A stretch of 64,000 nucleotides of DNA from an uncultured Prevotella sp. (GCA_900770395.1 CAAGKM010000001.1:3396-67395), one strand, 5' to 3'. Numbered from the stretch's first letter, positions 54,431 through 63,917 are shown. Notes: generated from the sequence alone by a model not told the origin. Numbers and translations are program-made.

Positions 54431-55624
54431 ATGCAGACCATCATTCAAACCTACTATCGTCTTATTGAGCGGACGAATTTTCCACACAGGAGATATTTGT
54501 ATAATGCCATCAATTGGCAGGAGCGTCTCATAGGTATAAAAGGAGCAAGAGGCGTAGGTAAGACAACAATCCTACTCCAGTATATTCACGACAGTTTCCC
54601 CGACAGGAAAAAAGCATTGTATGTGTCACTTGACCAACTATGGTTTTCTGAGCACTCCATCATGGAGCTGGCAGAGTATCATTACACTCATGGTGGCACA
54701 CATCTTTTCTTGGATGAGGTGCATCGTTATCATGGATGGGTGCGTGAGCTGAAAAACATCTACGACAGCTATCCTGAGTTGCATGTTATATTTACAGGCT
54801 CCTCATTGCTGGAGCTTGACTGTTCCGTTGCCGACCTGTCCCGTCGCTGCCGAATGTATGAGATGAAGGGACTCTCATTCCGTGAATATCTTGCTTTTCA
54901 GAATGTCATATCATTGCAGCCAGTTACCCTTTCCAATATATTGGAGCAACATGAACAGATTGCCTCCTCTATCACGGCCCGTGTCAAGGTTCTTCCACTG
55001 TTTGAGGAGTATCTCGCCTCTGGGTATTATCCTTTTTATCATGAGACCGATACGGAGGGCTTCCGTGAGCGCTTGGAACGCATTGTCATAACCATTTTGG
55101 AAAACGATATTCCTGCCATCGAGAAACTTGAATATGAGACCATATCAAAGACAAAGCGCCTTATGGTAATATTGGCGGAGATGGTACCGTTTACACTGAA
55201 TGTCACCACACTCTGTTCCAATTTGGGAACAAGCCGCAACCAACTGATGCGCCTGCTGTCTTTGCTTGAGCGTTCTGCGCTCATACGCCAGCTGTTCACC
55301 GAGGCAAAAGGGTTAAAGCAACTTGTGAAACCCGAGAAGATATTGTTTGAGAATACTAATCTCATGCATGCCCTAAGTCCACAAGTTGATGCAGGAACGC
55401 TTCGTGAGACATTTTTCGCCTCCATGCTGTGTCATAGCCATAAATTGCAATCACCCAAGGCAGGTGATTTCCTTGTAGATGGCACCTGGCTCTTTGAGAT
55501 AGGAGGAAAAGGCAAGGGCTTCAAGCAAATCCGCAACATAGAGAATAGCTATGTGGCTGCCGACGATATCGAGATTGGCAACGATAACAAAATTCCACTT
55601 TGGTTGTTTGGTCTGTTGTATTGA
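54431..55624 (+). CDS. AAA ATPase (AAA_14/DUF4143-like)
   Basis: A 397-residue P-loop ATPase. Walker A GARGVGKT (38-45), Walker B HLFLDEVHRYHGW, sensor IFTGSSLLELD and arginine residues in DLSRRCRMYEM. The C-terminal half, with a winged-helix-like segment (NVTTLCSNLGTSRNQLMRLLSLLERSALIRQL) and a degenerate nuclease-like region (LVDGTWLFEIGGKGKGFKQIR), fits the AAA_14 + DUF4143 pair, except that the nuclease acidic cluster is reduced. It is in opposite orientation to its neighbours with its own promoter, so it is an insertion into the polysaccharide locus. Function in the family is unknown. Confidence 0.85.
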   Translation: MQTIIQTYYRLIERTNFPHRRYLYNAINWQERLIGIKGARGVGKTTILLQYIHDSFPDRKKALYVSLDQLWFSEHSIMELAEYHYTHGGTHLFLDEVHRYHGWVRELKNIYDSYPELHVIFTGSSLLELDCSVADLSRRCRMYEMKGLSFREYLAFQNVISLQPVTLSNILEQHEQIASSITARVKVLPLFEEYLASGYYPFYHETDTEGFRERLERIVITILENDIPAIEKLEYETISKTKRLMVILAEMVPFTLNVTTLCSNLGTSRNQLMRLLSLLERSALIRQLFTEAKGLKQLVKPEKILFENTNLMHALSPQVDAGTLRETFFASMLCHSHKLQSPKAGDFLVDGTWLFEIGGKGKGFKQIRNIENSYVAADDIEIGNDNKIPLWLFGLLY

Positions 55625-55690
55625 CGATACGGCAGGTCAAACCTCCACTTGTATGGGGCTTTCTTATTGATTGTGTCTAATGAAAGCGGA

Positions 55691-55846
55691 TTAATCATTG
55701 AACACCACATTCAAAGGTTCTTCATCTGTATTGGCTTTACATTTCTGAATCATCCTTTCTTTAAGGATTTCTATTTTCCGCCGTTTGGCTTACTTAGTAG
55801 CTTTCAGCCTTTGTAAAGCCTCATCCCTTGTTATCAGCATATACAT
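55691..55846 (-). pseudogene. Small gene interrupted by an in-frame stop
   Basis: From an ATG at 55846 the frame reads MYMLITRDEALQRLKATK, then TAA (55790-55792), then 32 further codons (AKRRKIEILKERMIQKCKAN...) to a stop at 55691-55693. A -7 promoter box stands 27 nt upstream. Both halves are charged and helical as if one short protein had been cut by a point mutation. It lies in the 301-nt gap between the AAA gene and the glycosyltransferase, which otherwise shows nothing clear. Confidence 0.4.
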
Positions 55847-55872
55847 ATTCGTACATTTTTATATTTTCCGCT

Positions 55873-55881
55873 GCAAAGATA
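55873..55881 (-). promoter_or_regulatory. Promoter -7 element upstream of the interrupted small gene
   Basis: Minus strand TATCTTTGC; no -33 TTTG at the right distance. Confidence 0.45.
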
Positions 55882-55925
55882 CGATATTTTTTCTTTTTTG
55901 CACAGGTTATTGTTCGCTCATAGAC

Positions 55926-56612
55926 TTACAGCATGTATATTAAATCAACAACTTTTTTAGCATGTTCTTTCATTGAGTATGTCCATTTTTCATTTAATAT
56001 TTTGTTATTAAAATCAGACAATACACTCTTATCAGAAAGAATTTTGCAAATTAAGCTTTTCAGCTCTTCTTCACTATGATACACGAATCTGGGATTATAT
56101 TCTTTCACGATATCCCGAGCTCCTACATTATTCGATACAATCACAGGCACACCATACGATATAGCCTCCAGTGTGACGAGCGAGAATGTCTCCTTCCAAA
56201 TAGAAGGGACAATCAATACATCCATCGCCTCATAAACGCCAGCAATAGAAGATGCATCAAACTTTCCCTTGTAATAAATAGACAATGATGGATGTTTCCC
56301 AATGCCACCTCCCCAAACTGACAAATCCCATGATTCAGTCATACCAATTTCTTGCAATACAGAGATTAGCAAAGGTAAACCTTTATAAGGTGTACTATTT
56401 CCTATAAATCCAATATGCAGAACATCATGCTCATATACTTTTCTAATACGATGGTCTTCTATACCTCCATGAGTGATGGAAACCACCTTACCTTCACAGT
56501 TTGGCAAATATCTCTTAAAAGTGCATTTAGATATCTCACTGTTAAAATGAAAGCAATCCACAAAAGAAAAAACTGCTTTATAATAGTCCAGTAGCTTTTG
56601 ATACTTATTCAT
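55926..56612 (-). CDS. Glycosyltransferase GT4, C-terminal (donor-binding) half
   Basis: A 228-residue protein from the ATG at 56612, which overlaps the stop of the N-terminal-half gene as ATGA. A longer frame to 56654 exists but lies inside the other half. It contains the GT4 donor half: LHIGFIGNSTPYKGLPLLISVL, MDVLIVPSIWKETFSLVTLEAISYGVPVIVSNNVGARDIV with the conserved E-x7-E. It is either the second part of a frameshifted gene or a coupled partner of a split enzyme. Confidence 0.8.
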   Translation of the reverse strand: MNKYQKLLDYYKAVFSFVDCFHFNSEISKCTFKRYLPNCEGKVVSITHGGIEDHRIRKVYEHDVLHIGFIGNSTPYKGLPLLISVLQEIGMTESWDLSVWGGGIGKHPSLSIYYKGKFDASSIAGVYEAMDVLIVPSIWKETFSLVTLEAISYGVPVIVSNNVGARDIVKEYNPRFVYHSEEELKSLICKILSDKSVLSDFNNKILNEKWTYSMKEHAKKVVDLIYML

Positions 56613-57199
56613 TTGCTGAGTTTCCTTACTATCTTTTTCAATGGAATCAACCATTTTGCGTTTCTCAGTTTCAAGAACAAGACAGATTTGGCATTAGCAT
56701 TACATACGCCACACTTTTTGCATGAAGCACCTAAGCATACCTTTCCTTCGTGATTGATAAAATTCACCTTTGGGCAAAGACCGAAATAATCATGTGACGT
56801 ATATACAATACGTATTCCTCTATCATGCGTTTCTTGCAAATACTCCAAAGGTAATCCCATCAAAGTATGCACATGAAATACATTAGGCTTTACTCTGTCC
56901 AACATTTGTAGAAAGGATTTCACATCAAGTCTTCGAGAAGATACTTCACTATTCACGTTCTTGATGCCATACATCAAAGATACAGGTAAAGGATTAGACA
57001 TTTCAAAAATATCAATACTGCCACTCCTCTTGTCTTCATGCACATAACATCGCTTATGAAACCAAGAAGTGCCTCCTGGATAAATAGCCGCTACAGAATG
57101 CCCAAGATTTACTTGCGCTGTCATTAAATCTTTGGCATACTTTACAAGCCCACCACTACGATAAGGGGAAAAGCCTAAAGTATAATGTAAAATATTCAT
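56609..57199 (-). CDS. Glycosyltransferase GT4, N-terminal (acceptor) half
   Basis: A 196-residue GT-B N-terminal domain: MNILHYTLGFSPYRSGGLVKYAKDLMTAQVNLGHSV, VFHVHTLMGLPLEYLQ, IRIVYTSHDYFGLCPK, with a Cys cluster (CLGASCKKCGVC) probably binding metal. It ends KKIVRKLSK then TGA exactly where the C-terminal half starts; adding one base at the junction would join them into a normal ~425-residue GT4. It starts 4 nt inside the GT2-acyltransferase gene's end (ATGA). Confidence 0.8.
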   Translation of the reverse strand: MNILHYTLGFSPYRSGGLVKYAKDLMTAQVNLGHSVAAIYPGGTSWFHKRCYVHEDKRSGSIDIFEMSNPLPVSLMYGIKNVNSEVSSRRLDVKSFLQMLDRVKPNVFHVHTLMGLPLEYLQETHDRGIRIVYTSHDYFGLCPKVNFINHEGKVCLGASCKKCGVCNANAKSVLFLKLRNAKWLIPLKKIVRKLSK

Positions 57200-58632
57200 T
57201 TTCTCATTTTCAATATCTTTGCTGGAACTCCGCCTATAACGCAGTTGTCTGGGAACTCGCCTCTAACCACAGCTCCGGCTGCAACTACACATCCGTCACC
57301 TATTATGGTGCCGTCAAGTATGGTGACCTTTGCTCCAATCCAGCAATTGTTTCCTATTCTCACTCCGCCATTACTTCTCACTCCCTGCAGTCTGATAGGA
57401 ATTTCCAGCCTATCAGTAATATGATTTTCGGGATGAATGCTCACATAATTGCCAATAATGGTATTGTCGCCTATCTCAAGACTCCCCACACCACAGCCAT
57501 ACAAACCATGCGTACCCAGTCCTACATTATTGCCAATGCGGATACAGTTTCCTATTCTTCTCAAACTTCCAGTCAGCCAGATTGTGGTATACATGCCCAT
57601 AGACACATTGTCCCCACAAGTAATTCCTTCTACGGACAAAGCATCGACATAACATCTATACCCAATATTCAGATTCCTTCCGAATTTTAATTTTGAGCTG
57701 CATATAATCTTTGAGGATGGAGATACGAATACTCTTTTGAAAGTTCTCAGTCTAATCATCCCATAAATCATAGCTGTGGTTTTCTGACATGCAAGTTCTA
57801 ACCAATATCTTAAAGGGATGTTCTCATCAATAATATATTTCTCCCCTTTTATCTTTGTCAATACAGCACTAATTAAGCACCCCCCCATCAACGTTTTACG
57901 TAAAATAAAGAATTTAAACGCAAGCCAATCACGAACAAAATACAGCATGTTCATCAAAGCGGGTAAGGATCTGTGCAGTCTCCTTATTTTGTAAGACTCT
58001 ATGATTGCCTTGGTTGAGAAACTCATACCACCCACTTTCATTCGTGCAATTCGCACATCAATAAACAAAGATCTCAGTTTATCCCTTTTCCGCAACAACA
58101 ATTCATAATCAGCACATATCTTAAAATCCAGATTATATTCGCCGATAGTCTCAAACAGACTTTTCCTATTATGGAGCGAAGCAACATGAGCAGCATTCAT
58201 CGTTCTACGGAACACACTCCATTTAGGGTCGCCGCCAAGCAGTTTCAGTAGTTTCCCATTTTTGTCAACATACTCATTATGCGCACAGATATAATCGTAT
58301 TGACCAATATCCTCCGTTGTATTGATGGTGCGTTGATATAGCTCTATTGCTCCCGGCAACAGCACGTCATCAGCGCCGATAAACATCACCCAGTCTCCCT
58401 TGGCGGCCTTAACACCCTTGTTCCATGCGTCATATATACCCTTGTCGGGCTCCGAAATATGTACCGTTATATTGCTACCATACGAATCGATAATCGTGTT
58501 CGTATCATCCTTACTGCCTCCATCAACCAATATTAACTCTGTTTCATCAGTTAGCTGTGGCACAATACTATCTAAACACCTTTTTAAGGTTTGGGCTGCA
58601 TTAAATATTGCTATAACTATTGAAATTTCCAT
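57196..58632 (-). CDS. GT2 glycosyltransferase fused to a hexapeptide acyltransferase
   Basis: A 478-residue two-domain protein. Residues 1-~250 are a GT2 transferase (SIVIAIFNAAQTLKRCLDSI, ELILVDGGSKDD, GDWVMFIGADDVLLPGA). Residues ~300-478 are a left-handed beta-helix acyltransferase (LNIGYRCYVDALS ... GVRIGNNCWIGAKVTILDGTIIGDGCVVAAGAVV ... IGGVPAKILKMRK). These are normally separate genes of capsule loci. Between them the DNA has a run of seven G (57878-57884 region, coding ATGGGGGGG), so slippage could split the fusion. It overlaps the next gene by 4 nt and follows the polymerase by 7 nt. Confidence 0.86.
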   Translation of the reverse strand: MEISIVIAIFNAAQTLKRCLDSIVPQLTDETELILVDGGSKDDTNTIIDSYGSNITVHISEPDKGIYDAWNKGVKAAKGDWVMFIGADDVLLPGAIELYQRTINTTEDIGQYDYICAHNEYVDKNGKLLKLLGGDPKWSVFRRTMNAAHVASLHNRKSLFETIGEYNLDFKICADYELLLRKRDKLRSLFIDVRIARMKVGGMSFSTKAIIESYKIRRLHRSLPALMNMLYFVRDWLAFKFFILRKTLMGGCLISAVLTKIKGEKYIIDENIPLRYWLELACQKTTAMIYGMIRLRTFKRVFVSPSSKIICSSKLKFGRNLNIGYRCYVDALSVEGITCGDNVSMGMYTTIWLTGSLRRIGNCIRIGNNVGLGTHGLYGCGVGSLEIGDNTIIGNYVSIHPENHITDRLEIPIRLQGVRSNGGVRIGNNCWIGAKVTILDGTIIGDGCVVAAGAVVRGEFPDNCVIGGVPAKILKMRK

Positions 58633-58639
58633 CAGATTC

Positions 58640-59956
58640 TTATTGTAATTTACTATATTTTATTTCCATTAGCCTAGTTACATAAGTAAATGTAAAAAAT
58701 GCCCAAAAAATAGGCATGTTAAAAGTTTGCATACTAAAGGCAAATATCCAAAAGAAAAAATCCCAAGATAAAAAACTCTTAAATACTATTTGTCTCATCA
58801 AGAACATGAAAAAAGCAAAAATCAAAAATCCGTAATCATATAGATAATTGATAATTCCACCAATTCCAACTTCATAGCCAAACTCTTTTCCTAACATTTC
58901 CCAAGACAAATGTTTAGCTCCATAATCATGTCCAAATCCAAACCAGAAATTTGGATTTTTCAAATCAAAATCATATAAATAAAATAGATATGGTGAAATT
59001 CTAGCTGATCCGCTTTGGTCTGCATCATAAATTGCCATAGGGTCAAAAGAACCAATCACACCTAAAATATTTGAAATTCGTTCAATAGTTTGTGGATAAA
59101 AATAATTAATCAAGACACTACCAGACAAAAGTATGGCGCAAAAAAATGGAATGTATTTAACTATATGATTTTTCAAAAAAAATAAAAGTATAATCGGCAA
59201 CAAAATAATTGCACTTGTGGTACCACATGATAACAGTATATATAATAGGATCCAGCATATTTTTTTATTTTCTTTATATAGTTGTTTTAAATCTATTACA
59301 TTTACCCTATTCAAATATTTTATTCTTATATACATGAGAAAAAGCAAAGCTACAGATGGTGGAAGCATCGAAGGCTCTTGTGCCAAAGAATTCATCTTAA
59401 AACGAATAAAGAATTCACCATTACGGTTAAAACCTGAAAATCCTGTAATTTCCGATATTTGTTGAATAAGTAATACACCCCAATATGCAAATATCAAAAA
59501 ACGTAGAAATGCTAAGTATTTATTGACACGTATATATTTTGAGTAAATTCTCAAACTTATGAATTGAAAAATAAATAAGCCAGAATATAAAAATGTACTC
59601 TGTCGAAAATTTGAATTTTGTGAAGCTGAAAGAAACATCACCCCCCATAACAGGATTAATCCCCAATCATAACGTTTTAGTTCTCTTAATCTTAATAATA
59701 CAGAAAAAGAAGCCACCATCATAACACTTACATTAAGCATGTTAACCCCACCATCTTTAGAAAATAAATGAAGTATGACTATACATGAAGTAAGAATAAG
59801 ATATGGCAAAACCTCTTTAAAAGGATATGTTTTAATTCGTTTGTTATACATAAATATAATTGACTTATTTAACTTTTTACTCAACCATTTCCCACCTTTA
59901 TTCATCACAATAGCCATAAATAGCGATGCTCCAAACAAATAGGTATATACACCCAT
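58640..59956 (-). CDS. Wzy-like oligosaccharide polymerase
   Basis: A 438-residue polytopic membrane protein with about eleven to twelve hydrophobic helices (for example YLFGASLFMAIVM, VLPYLILTSCIVILHL, FLRFLIFAYWGVLLI, ILLYILLSCGTTSAIILLPIILLFFL) and a large loop (SFDPMAIYDADQSGSARISPYLFYLYDF ... WFGFGHDYG) of the kind found in O-antigen/capsule polymerases, which join lipid-linked repeat units outside the membrane. Sequence is AT-rich and poorly conserved, as usual for Wzy. Its position amid glycosyltransferases supports the call. A 144-nt AT-rich gap follows upstream. Confidence 0.75.
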   Translation of the reverse strand: MGVYTYLFGASLFMAIVMNKGGKWLSKKLNKSIIFMYNKRIKTYPFKEVLPYLILTSCIVILHLFSKDGGVNMLNVSVMMVASFSVLLRLRELKRYDWGLILLWGVMFLSASQNSNFRQSTFLYSGLFIFQFISLRIYSKYIRVNKYLAFLRFLIFAYWGVLLIQQISEITGFSGFNRNGEFFIRFKMNSLAQEPSMLPPSVALLFLMYIRIKYLNRVNVIDLKQLYKENKKICWILLYILLSCGTTSAIILLPIILLFFLKNHIVKYIPFFCAILLSGSVLINYFYPQTIERISNILGVIGSFDPMAIYDADQSGSARISPYLFYLYDFDLKNPNFWFGFGHDYGAKHLSWEMLGKEFGYEVGIGGIINYLYDYGFLIFAFFMFLMRQIVFKSFLSWDFFFWIFAFSMQTFNMPIFWAFFTFTYVTRLMEIKYSKLQ

Positions 59957-60100
59957 ACATTGGAAACAAACGGTAAAACCCCTAATATAAAGATAAAATG
60001 GATGATATAAAACTCATATGAAATCTGCCTCATAAACAATAAAAAGCGTTTTTTCTTGATCCTATTCTTAAAAAACATAGTAATATTCTTTTACCTGTTT

Positions 60101-61315
60101 TTATATCAAAATATCTTGATAAATTTTTATCAATTGCTTTTCAACTCCACAATGTCTTTTTGTTGCTGCATCTATTTCTTTGTTGCTTATCTCTTCTGCA
60201 TATTGCATATTGGCTTTTAAGTCCAATATTGACGTTGCAGAACGATATGCGTCATTGGCAGGTACAAGAACCCCTGCCCCATTATCCATAATAGTGTCCA
60301 AACCACCAACCATAGCCGCTACCACAGGAATACCTATATACTGAGCCTCACATACGCTGTTGGGACTGTTCTCTATATAAGCCTCATGACAATACACGTC
60401 CGACCGTCTTAGCTCTTCAGCAATCTCCTCGGCTGATAGTCTTCCCCGTGCATATACATGCACATCTTTGGCGTCAATGGCTGTCATCTTTTCATGCAAG
60501 CGCATATCGTTTATCCCTATGATATTCCACTCGAAGTCATCACCATACATGTCATGTATAATCTTGGCTGTTCGCAAGATAACATCTACACCTTTATAAA
60601 TGGCAGACGACATGATTGACAGTACAGTCAAATGTGGACGTTTATGGTATTCCCATTTGGGACTGTCAATAATATGTATGCGTAATGTTTCTGAACAATA
60701 AGTATAATTTGCCTGAGGTGCCAAAATGGAGGTACATGCTCTATCCCATGCGGTGCGGCCTATAATATGTCGTACATTGCGCAAGATTTCTTTTTCTCTC
60801 TTGGCATTGCTTCTGAACAATATATATGGACGTAGCTGATGCCGGAAAAAGCTAAACGCATTAAAACTCATGGATTTAAAGACTTTATACAAACTGTATG
60901 CCGGTGGAAAATAAGCATCCATATAGGGATTCAACAATCCTTGAACATGCAACACTATAGGCACTTCTGTATGCTTGGTAATCAGCCCATACCCCAATTC
61001 CGAGCCCCAGCAATGTATAATATCTGGGCGTTCATCTTCTATGATGCCCATTACCTGTTTGATAAAATCATCATCAAGCAAAGAGGGAATAAATAAGGAA
61101 AACAGTTTTTTCCACTTTTTTTGATATACAGGATAATAGGTTACTTGTCCTTCCTTTGCTTTTCCCACATTTTGAGGATAAGCAAATACATTTATCAATT
61201 TCATATCGGAATAACTCCTCAATAATTCTAATTGTAAAGCCCCTATCCAGCCCCCGTCTGCCAATGCTTTGGCGTGGAATAGTCCTGGATTGCCGCATAA
61301 CCATAATATTTTCAT
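60101..61315 (-). CDS. Glycosyltransferase GT4
   Basis: A 404-residue GT-B transferase of the surface-polysaccharide locus. The N-terminal half opens MKILWLCGNPGLFHAKALADGGWIGALQLEL. The donor half has LTVLSIMSSAIYKGVDVIL, VHVYARGRLSAEEIAEELRRSDVYCHEAYIENSPNSVCEAQYIGIPVVAAMVGGLDTI with the family Glu in CEAQY. It ends 144 nt before the polymerase and starts 7 nt after the acyltransferase. The sugar is unknown. Confidence 0.88.
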   Translation of the reverse strand: MKILWLCGNPGLFHAKALADGGWIGALQLELLRSYSDMKLINVFAYPQNVGKAKEGQVTYYPVYQKKWKKLFSLFIPSLLDDDFIKQVMGIIEDERPDIIHCWGSELGYGLITKHTEVPIVLHVQGLLNPYMDAYFPPAYSLYKVFKSMSFNAFSFFRHQLRPYILFRSNAKREKEILRNVRHIIGRTAWDRACTSILAPQANYTYCSETLRIHIIDSPKWEYHKRPHLTVLSIMSSAIYKGVDVILRTAKIIHDMYGDDFEWNIIGINDMRLHEKMTAIDAKDVHVYARGRLSAEEIAEELRRSDVYCHEAYIENSPNSVCEAQYIGIPVVAAMVGGLDTIMDNGAGVLVPANDAYRSATSILDLKANMQYAEEISNKEIDAATKRHCGVEKQLIKIYQDILI

Positions 61316-61322
61316 TGTTTTT

Positions 61323-62366
61323 TTACTTTATAGCTAATTTTGCAGTTTCAATATATGAATTGATTTTCTTAAGAGCAACGGACACTAATACAGAAAGGAT
61401 AAACGCTATTGTTGTGAAAATGTAAGGATTGGCAAAGAACGGCTCTAAAGCCAGCAGGATAACCATGTGTGAGATATAGAACTCGTAAGATATATTTCCT
61501 AATCCTACTATATATTTATTACTCAACAGACTTATGTCTTTTATTGTGGTAAACGCCCAAATCAGCAGGGCTGCGCCAAGTGAAAGACATATAGTAATCT
61601 GGTAAGACGGCTCTCCGCTTGATGATATCTCAACAAATGGCATATATTTAATGTCAAGCAATAGCAGGGAAAGTATAATTATTACGACACACGCATAACC
61701 ATTTATATTATTGAACGTGCTTGTGTTTTTTTGCAGACAATGCATTCCTGCTCCCATTAGGAAAGATATGGCTACTTGAAAAGATGATTGAAACACCGGA
61801 CTGTTCAATAATACAGGAACTATTAAAATCCAACACCATCTCCATCCATATTTATTTAACAAAAAAATTACAAAAGGTATTGCTATCATCATTTTAATAT
61901 CGACTTCAAGATACCATGATGCAGGAATGATAAATTCCGCAGACGGATACCCACGATACAGAATCAAGAAATCATGTATGTATCTACTGAACGTTATATC
62001 ACTACTCCAGAATTTTGAGAAAAACGGTGTCGCTGCATCAGAATGACAAATGTCATTTCTCAGATATATGTAATAAATCAAAGCGCCCACAGTTAAGATA
62101 ATCCAATATGGGGGGGCAATCCTCAGCATTCGCTTTTTTATTAATTGCAGGTGATACTTTAAGTTATATTCTTTTGTGTTATAATAAAAATAACCGGAAA
62201 GCACAAAAAAGAAAACCACAGATATAGAGCCGTCAAGGAATAGACGGAGAGGACGATAAGGCTCAATATCAAACCATTTCGCCTCTAATGTCCCGTAGCT
62301 GTGCCCTAAGAACACAATCAGGGCAAATATAGCTCTTAAGCCTTGTATGTTGAGATTCTTTTTCAT
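61323..62366 (-). CDS. Membrane acyltransferase (Acyl_transf_3/OafA type)
   Basis: A 347-residue membrane acyltransferase with about ten helices. The family opening NIQGLRAIFALIVFLGHSYG contains the catalytic-like His of FLGHS and Arg of GLRAI. It would acetylate or succinylate a sugar of the surface polysaccharide at the periplasmic side. Its start overlaps the upstream glycosyltransferase stop by 4 nt (ATGA). The DNA has a run GGGGGG near 62110 that could slip. Confidence 0.88.
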   Translation of the reverse strand: MKKNLNIQGLRAIFALIVFLGHSYGTLEAKWFDIEPYRPLRLFLDGSISVVFFFVLSGYFYYNTKEYNLKYHLQLIKKRMLRIAPPYWIILTVGALIYYIYLRNDICHSDAATPFFSKFWSSDITFSRYIHDFLILYRGYPSAEFIIPASWYLEVDIKMMIAIPFVIFLLNKYGWRWCWILIVPVLLNSPVFQSSFQVAISFLMGAGMHCLQKNTSTFNNINGYACVVIIILSLLLLDIKYMPFVEISSSGEPSYQITICLSLGAALLIWAFTTIKDISLLSNKYIVGLGNISYEFYISHMVILLALEPFFANPYIFTTIAFILSVLVSVALKKINSYIETAKLAIK

Positions 62367-63586
62367 TGGTTTATATTCAGTATTTCATCCATAATTGTAG
62401 TAAATGACTTGTTGAAATATTCCAGTGAGAAGTGCTCTTTGGCATATTCATAGCAGCGGTGGCGGAGGTCAAAAATCTCTGCGTTTGTCATTTCAGATAT
62501 TCTCGCAATCATTGATTTTGTACTCTCCACATGATAGTCGTCCAATTCCAGTATGCAGTCGGCTTTCTCAAAGCCGCATTCTTTTGTCACTATTGGAATT
62601 ATTCCATACGCCATACATGTGGCTACAGATGTTGCCATTCCCTCAGAGCAGGAGGGGAGAATAATAAAGTTATGTTTCAGCACAACATCCTTTATAAAAT
62701 TATCCGACAGAACATTTATAAAACCTTTGTCGCATGTGTTCTCTCCTTTGAGCTTCTTGAACAGACTGTGTTCCTGCGTGGCAATGCCATAACAGTTGAG
62801 GCACATGTCGGGAAAATCTCTCACTGCGTCAATCAGCACATCCAATCCTTTGTGGATTAATCCAGCTGATCCAAACCACAACAGATTATTGCGGCTTGCG
62901 GCGACAACGTCAGTTGTTACGGTATCAGAGAACGACCACCAGCTGTCGAAAATCGCATTGGCATTAATTCTTCTCAGGAATTTAAACTCTTGAAATCGCT
63001 TGGCGTTATATTCTGAGTTCATCAAAATTCCGTGGGTCGACATCTCAAACTGTTCAACATCCATAATGCCTGTCCTCTTCACGCTGTTCTTTGGATTAAT
63101 GTCAGGATGACGCTTCTTGAAATAGTCAAGCCGTTCCTGGTATTTCTCATCGACCGCTAACGGATGGTTTTCCGACAGAAAGTTTATCCGGACAGGTATG
63201 TTCATTTTTGTGCAGAACACCTTGTAGTTATACCCCTGCCCGATAATCACGTCATATTTCTTGTTCTTCAGATGTCCGTAAGCCCTTTTTTCATCATAGC
63301 GGCAAAAATCCACACAATATCCCTTGTTGATGAAATATTTTATCATTTGTATGGAATGTAGGATATTCGCATGGACAGGGCGGCTGAAATCCGCTCCGAA
63401 TATGTGTGCGTAAGAAAACAGCACCCTACGCTGACTTTTATTGCACAGGTCTATGTTTATGTCGGTTAATACCTTAATGGAAAATGCGCTCCCCACTTTG
63501 CTGGTTATCCTTGGAAATCTTCCAGTTAAAAAATCTCTAATTTGTAATATCATATAATATAATTTATTCTTCATACTCTCATTCAC
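62363..63586 (-). CDS. Glycosyltransferase (GT-B/GT4-like)
   Basis: A 407-residue probable GT-B transferase and the first gene of the locus in this window. Central segments NNLLWFGSAGLIHKGLDVLIDAVRDFPDMCLNCYG and the donor loop IILPSCSEGMATSVATCMAYGIIPIVTKECGF resemble group 1 transferases, though the usual E-x7-E pattern is altered (SEGMATSVATCMA). Met5 (63574) is an alternative start. It overlaps the acyltransferase by four bases. The promoter for the locus is not clear in the 414 nt to its right. Confidence 0.8.
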   Translation of the reverse strand: MNESMKNKLYYMILQIRDFLTGRFPRITSKVGSAFSIKVLTDINIDLCNKSQRRVLFSYAHIFGADFSRPVHANILHSIQMIKYFINKGYCVDFCRYDEKRAYGHLKNKKYDVIIGQGYNYKVFCTKMNIPVRINFLSENHPLAVDEKYQERLDYFKKRHPDINPKNSVKRTGIMDVEQFEMSTHGILMNSEYNAKRFQEFKFLRRINANAIFDSWWSFSDTVTTDVVAASRNNLLWFGSAGLIHKGLDVLIDAVRDFPDMCLNCYGIATQEHSLFKKLKGENTCDKGFINVLSDNFIKDVVLKHNFIILPSCSEGMATSVATCMAYGIIPIVTKECGFEKADCILELDDYHVESTKSMIARISEMTNAEIFDLRHRCYEYAKEHFSLEYFNKSFTTIMDEILNINQ

Positions 63587-63799
63587 TTTTCTAATTATTT
63601 CAATTCATAATTCTTCACCATTTTATGGCATTGAAAACCAGATGTGCAATAACCGTGATGAAGTCGCACTGGAGCTCGATGTTGATGTGTATGTGTTGCT
63701 CGATTTTTGTGGCGTTTGGGGCTATGGCGTTGTTGCCCCCGCTGATGTTCAGCACCGCCGAGGAGATGATGCTCTGCCAGAAGAACATCTGAACGGCGT

Positions 63800-63917
63800 G
63801 GCAACCTGGCAGCCTTTTTCTAAAACTCTCACACATGCGGGCGGGCAGGGATAAAAATTCTCAAAAATCGTTTTGTCCATCTTTACAGTGACTCCCGAAA
63901 ACGGCTGACAGGTTGCC
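63800..63917. repeat. 15-bp imperfect inverted repeat
   Basis: GGCAACCTGGCAGCC (63800-63814) and GGCTGACAGGTTGCC (63903-63917) are inverted with one mismatch and enclose 88 bp upstream of the polysaccharide genes. A second partial copy (AGGTTGCCAG) follows the right arm. The rest of 63587-63930 holds no convincing gene. Confidence 0.6.

Noticed and set aside
63615..63836. 73-codon minus-strand frame at the right edge
   Set aside because: Weak resemblance to a small Bacteroides hypothetical was noted, but two overlapping frames are equally long, and there is no promoter; support is too thin.
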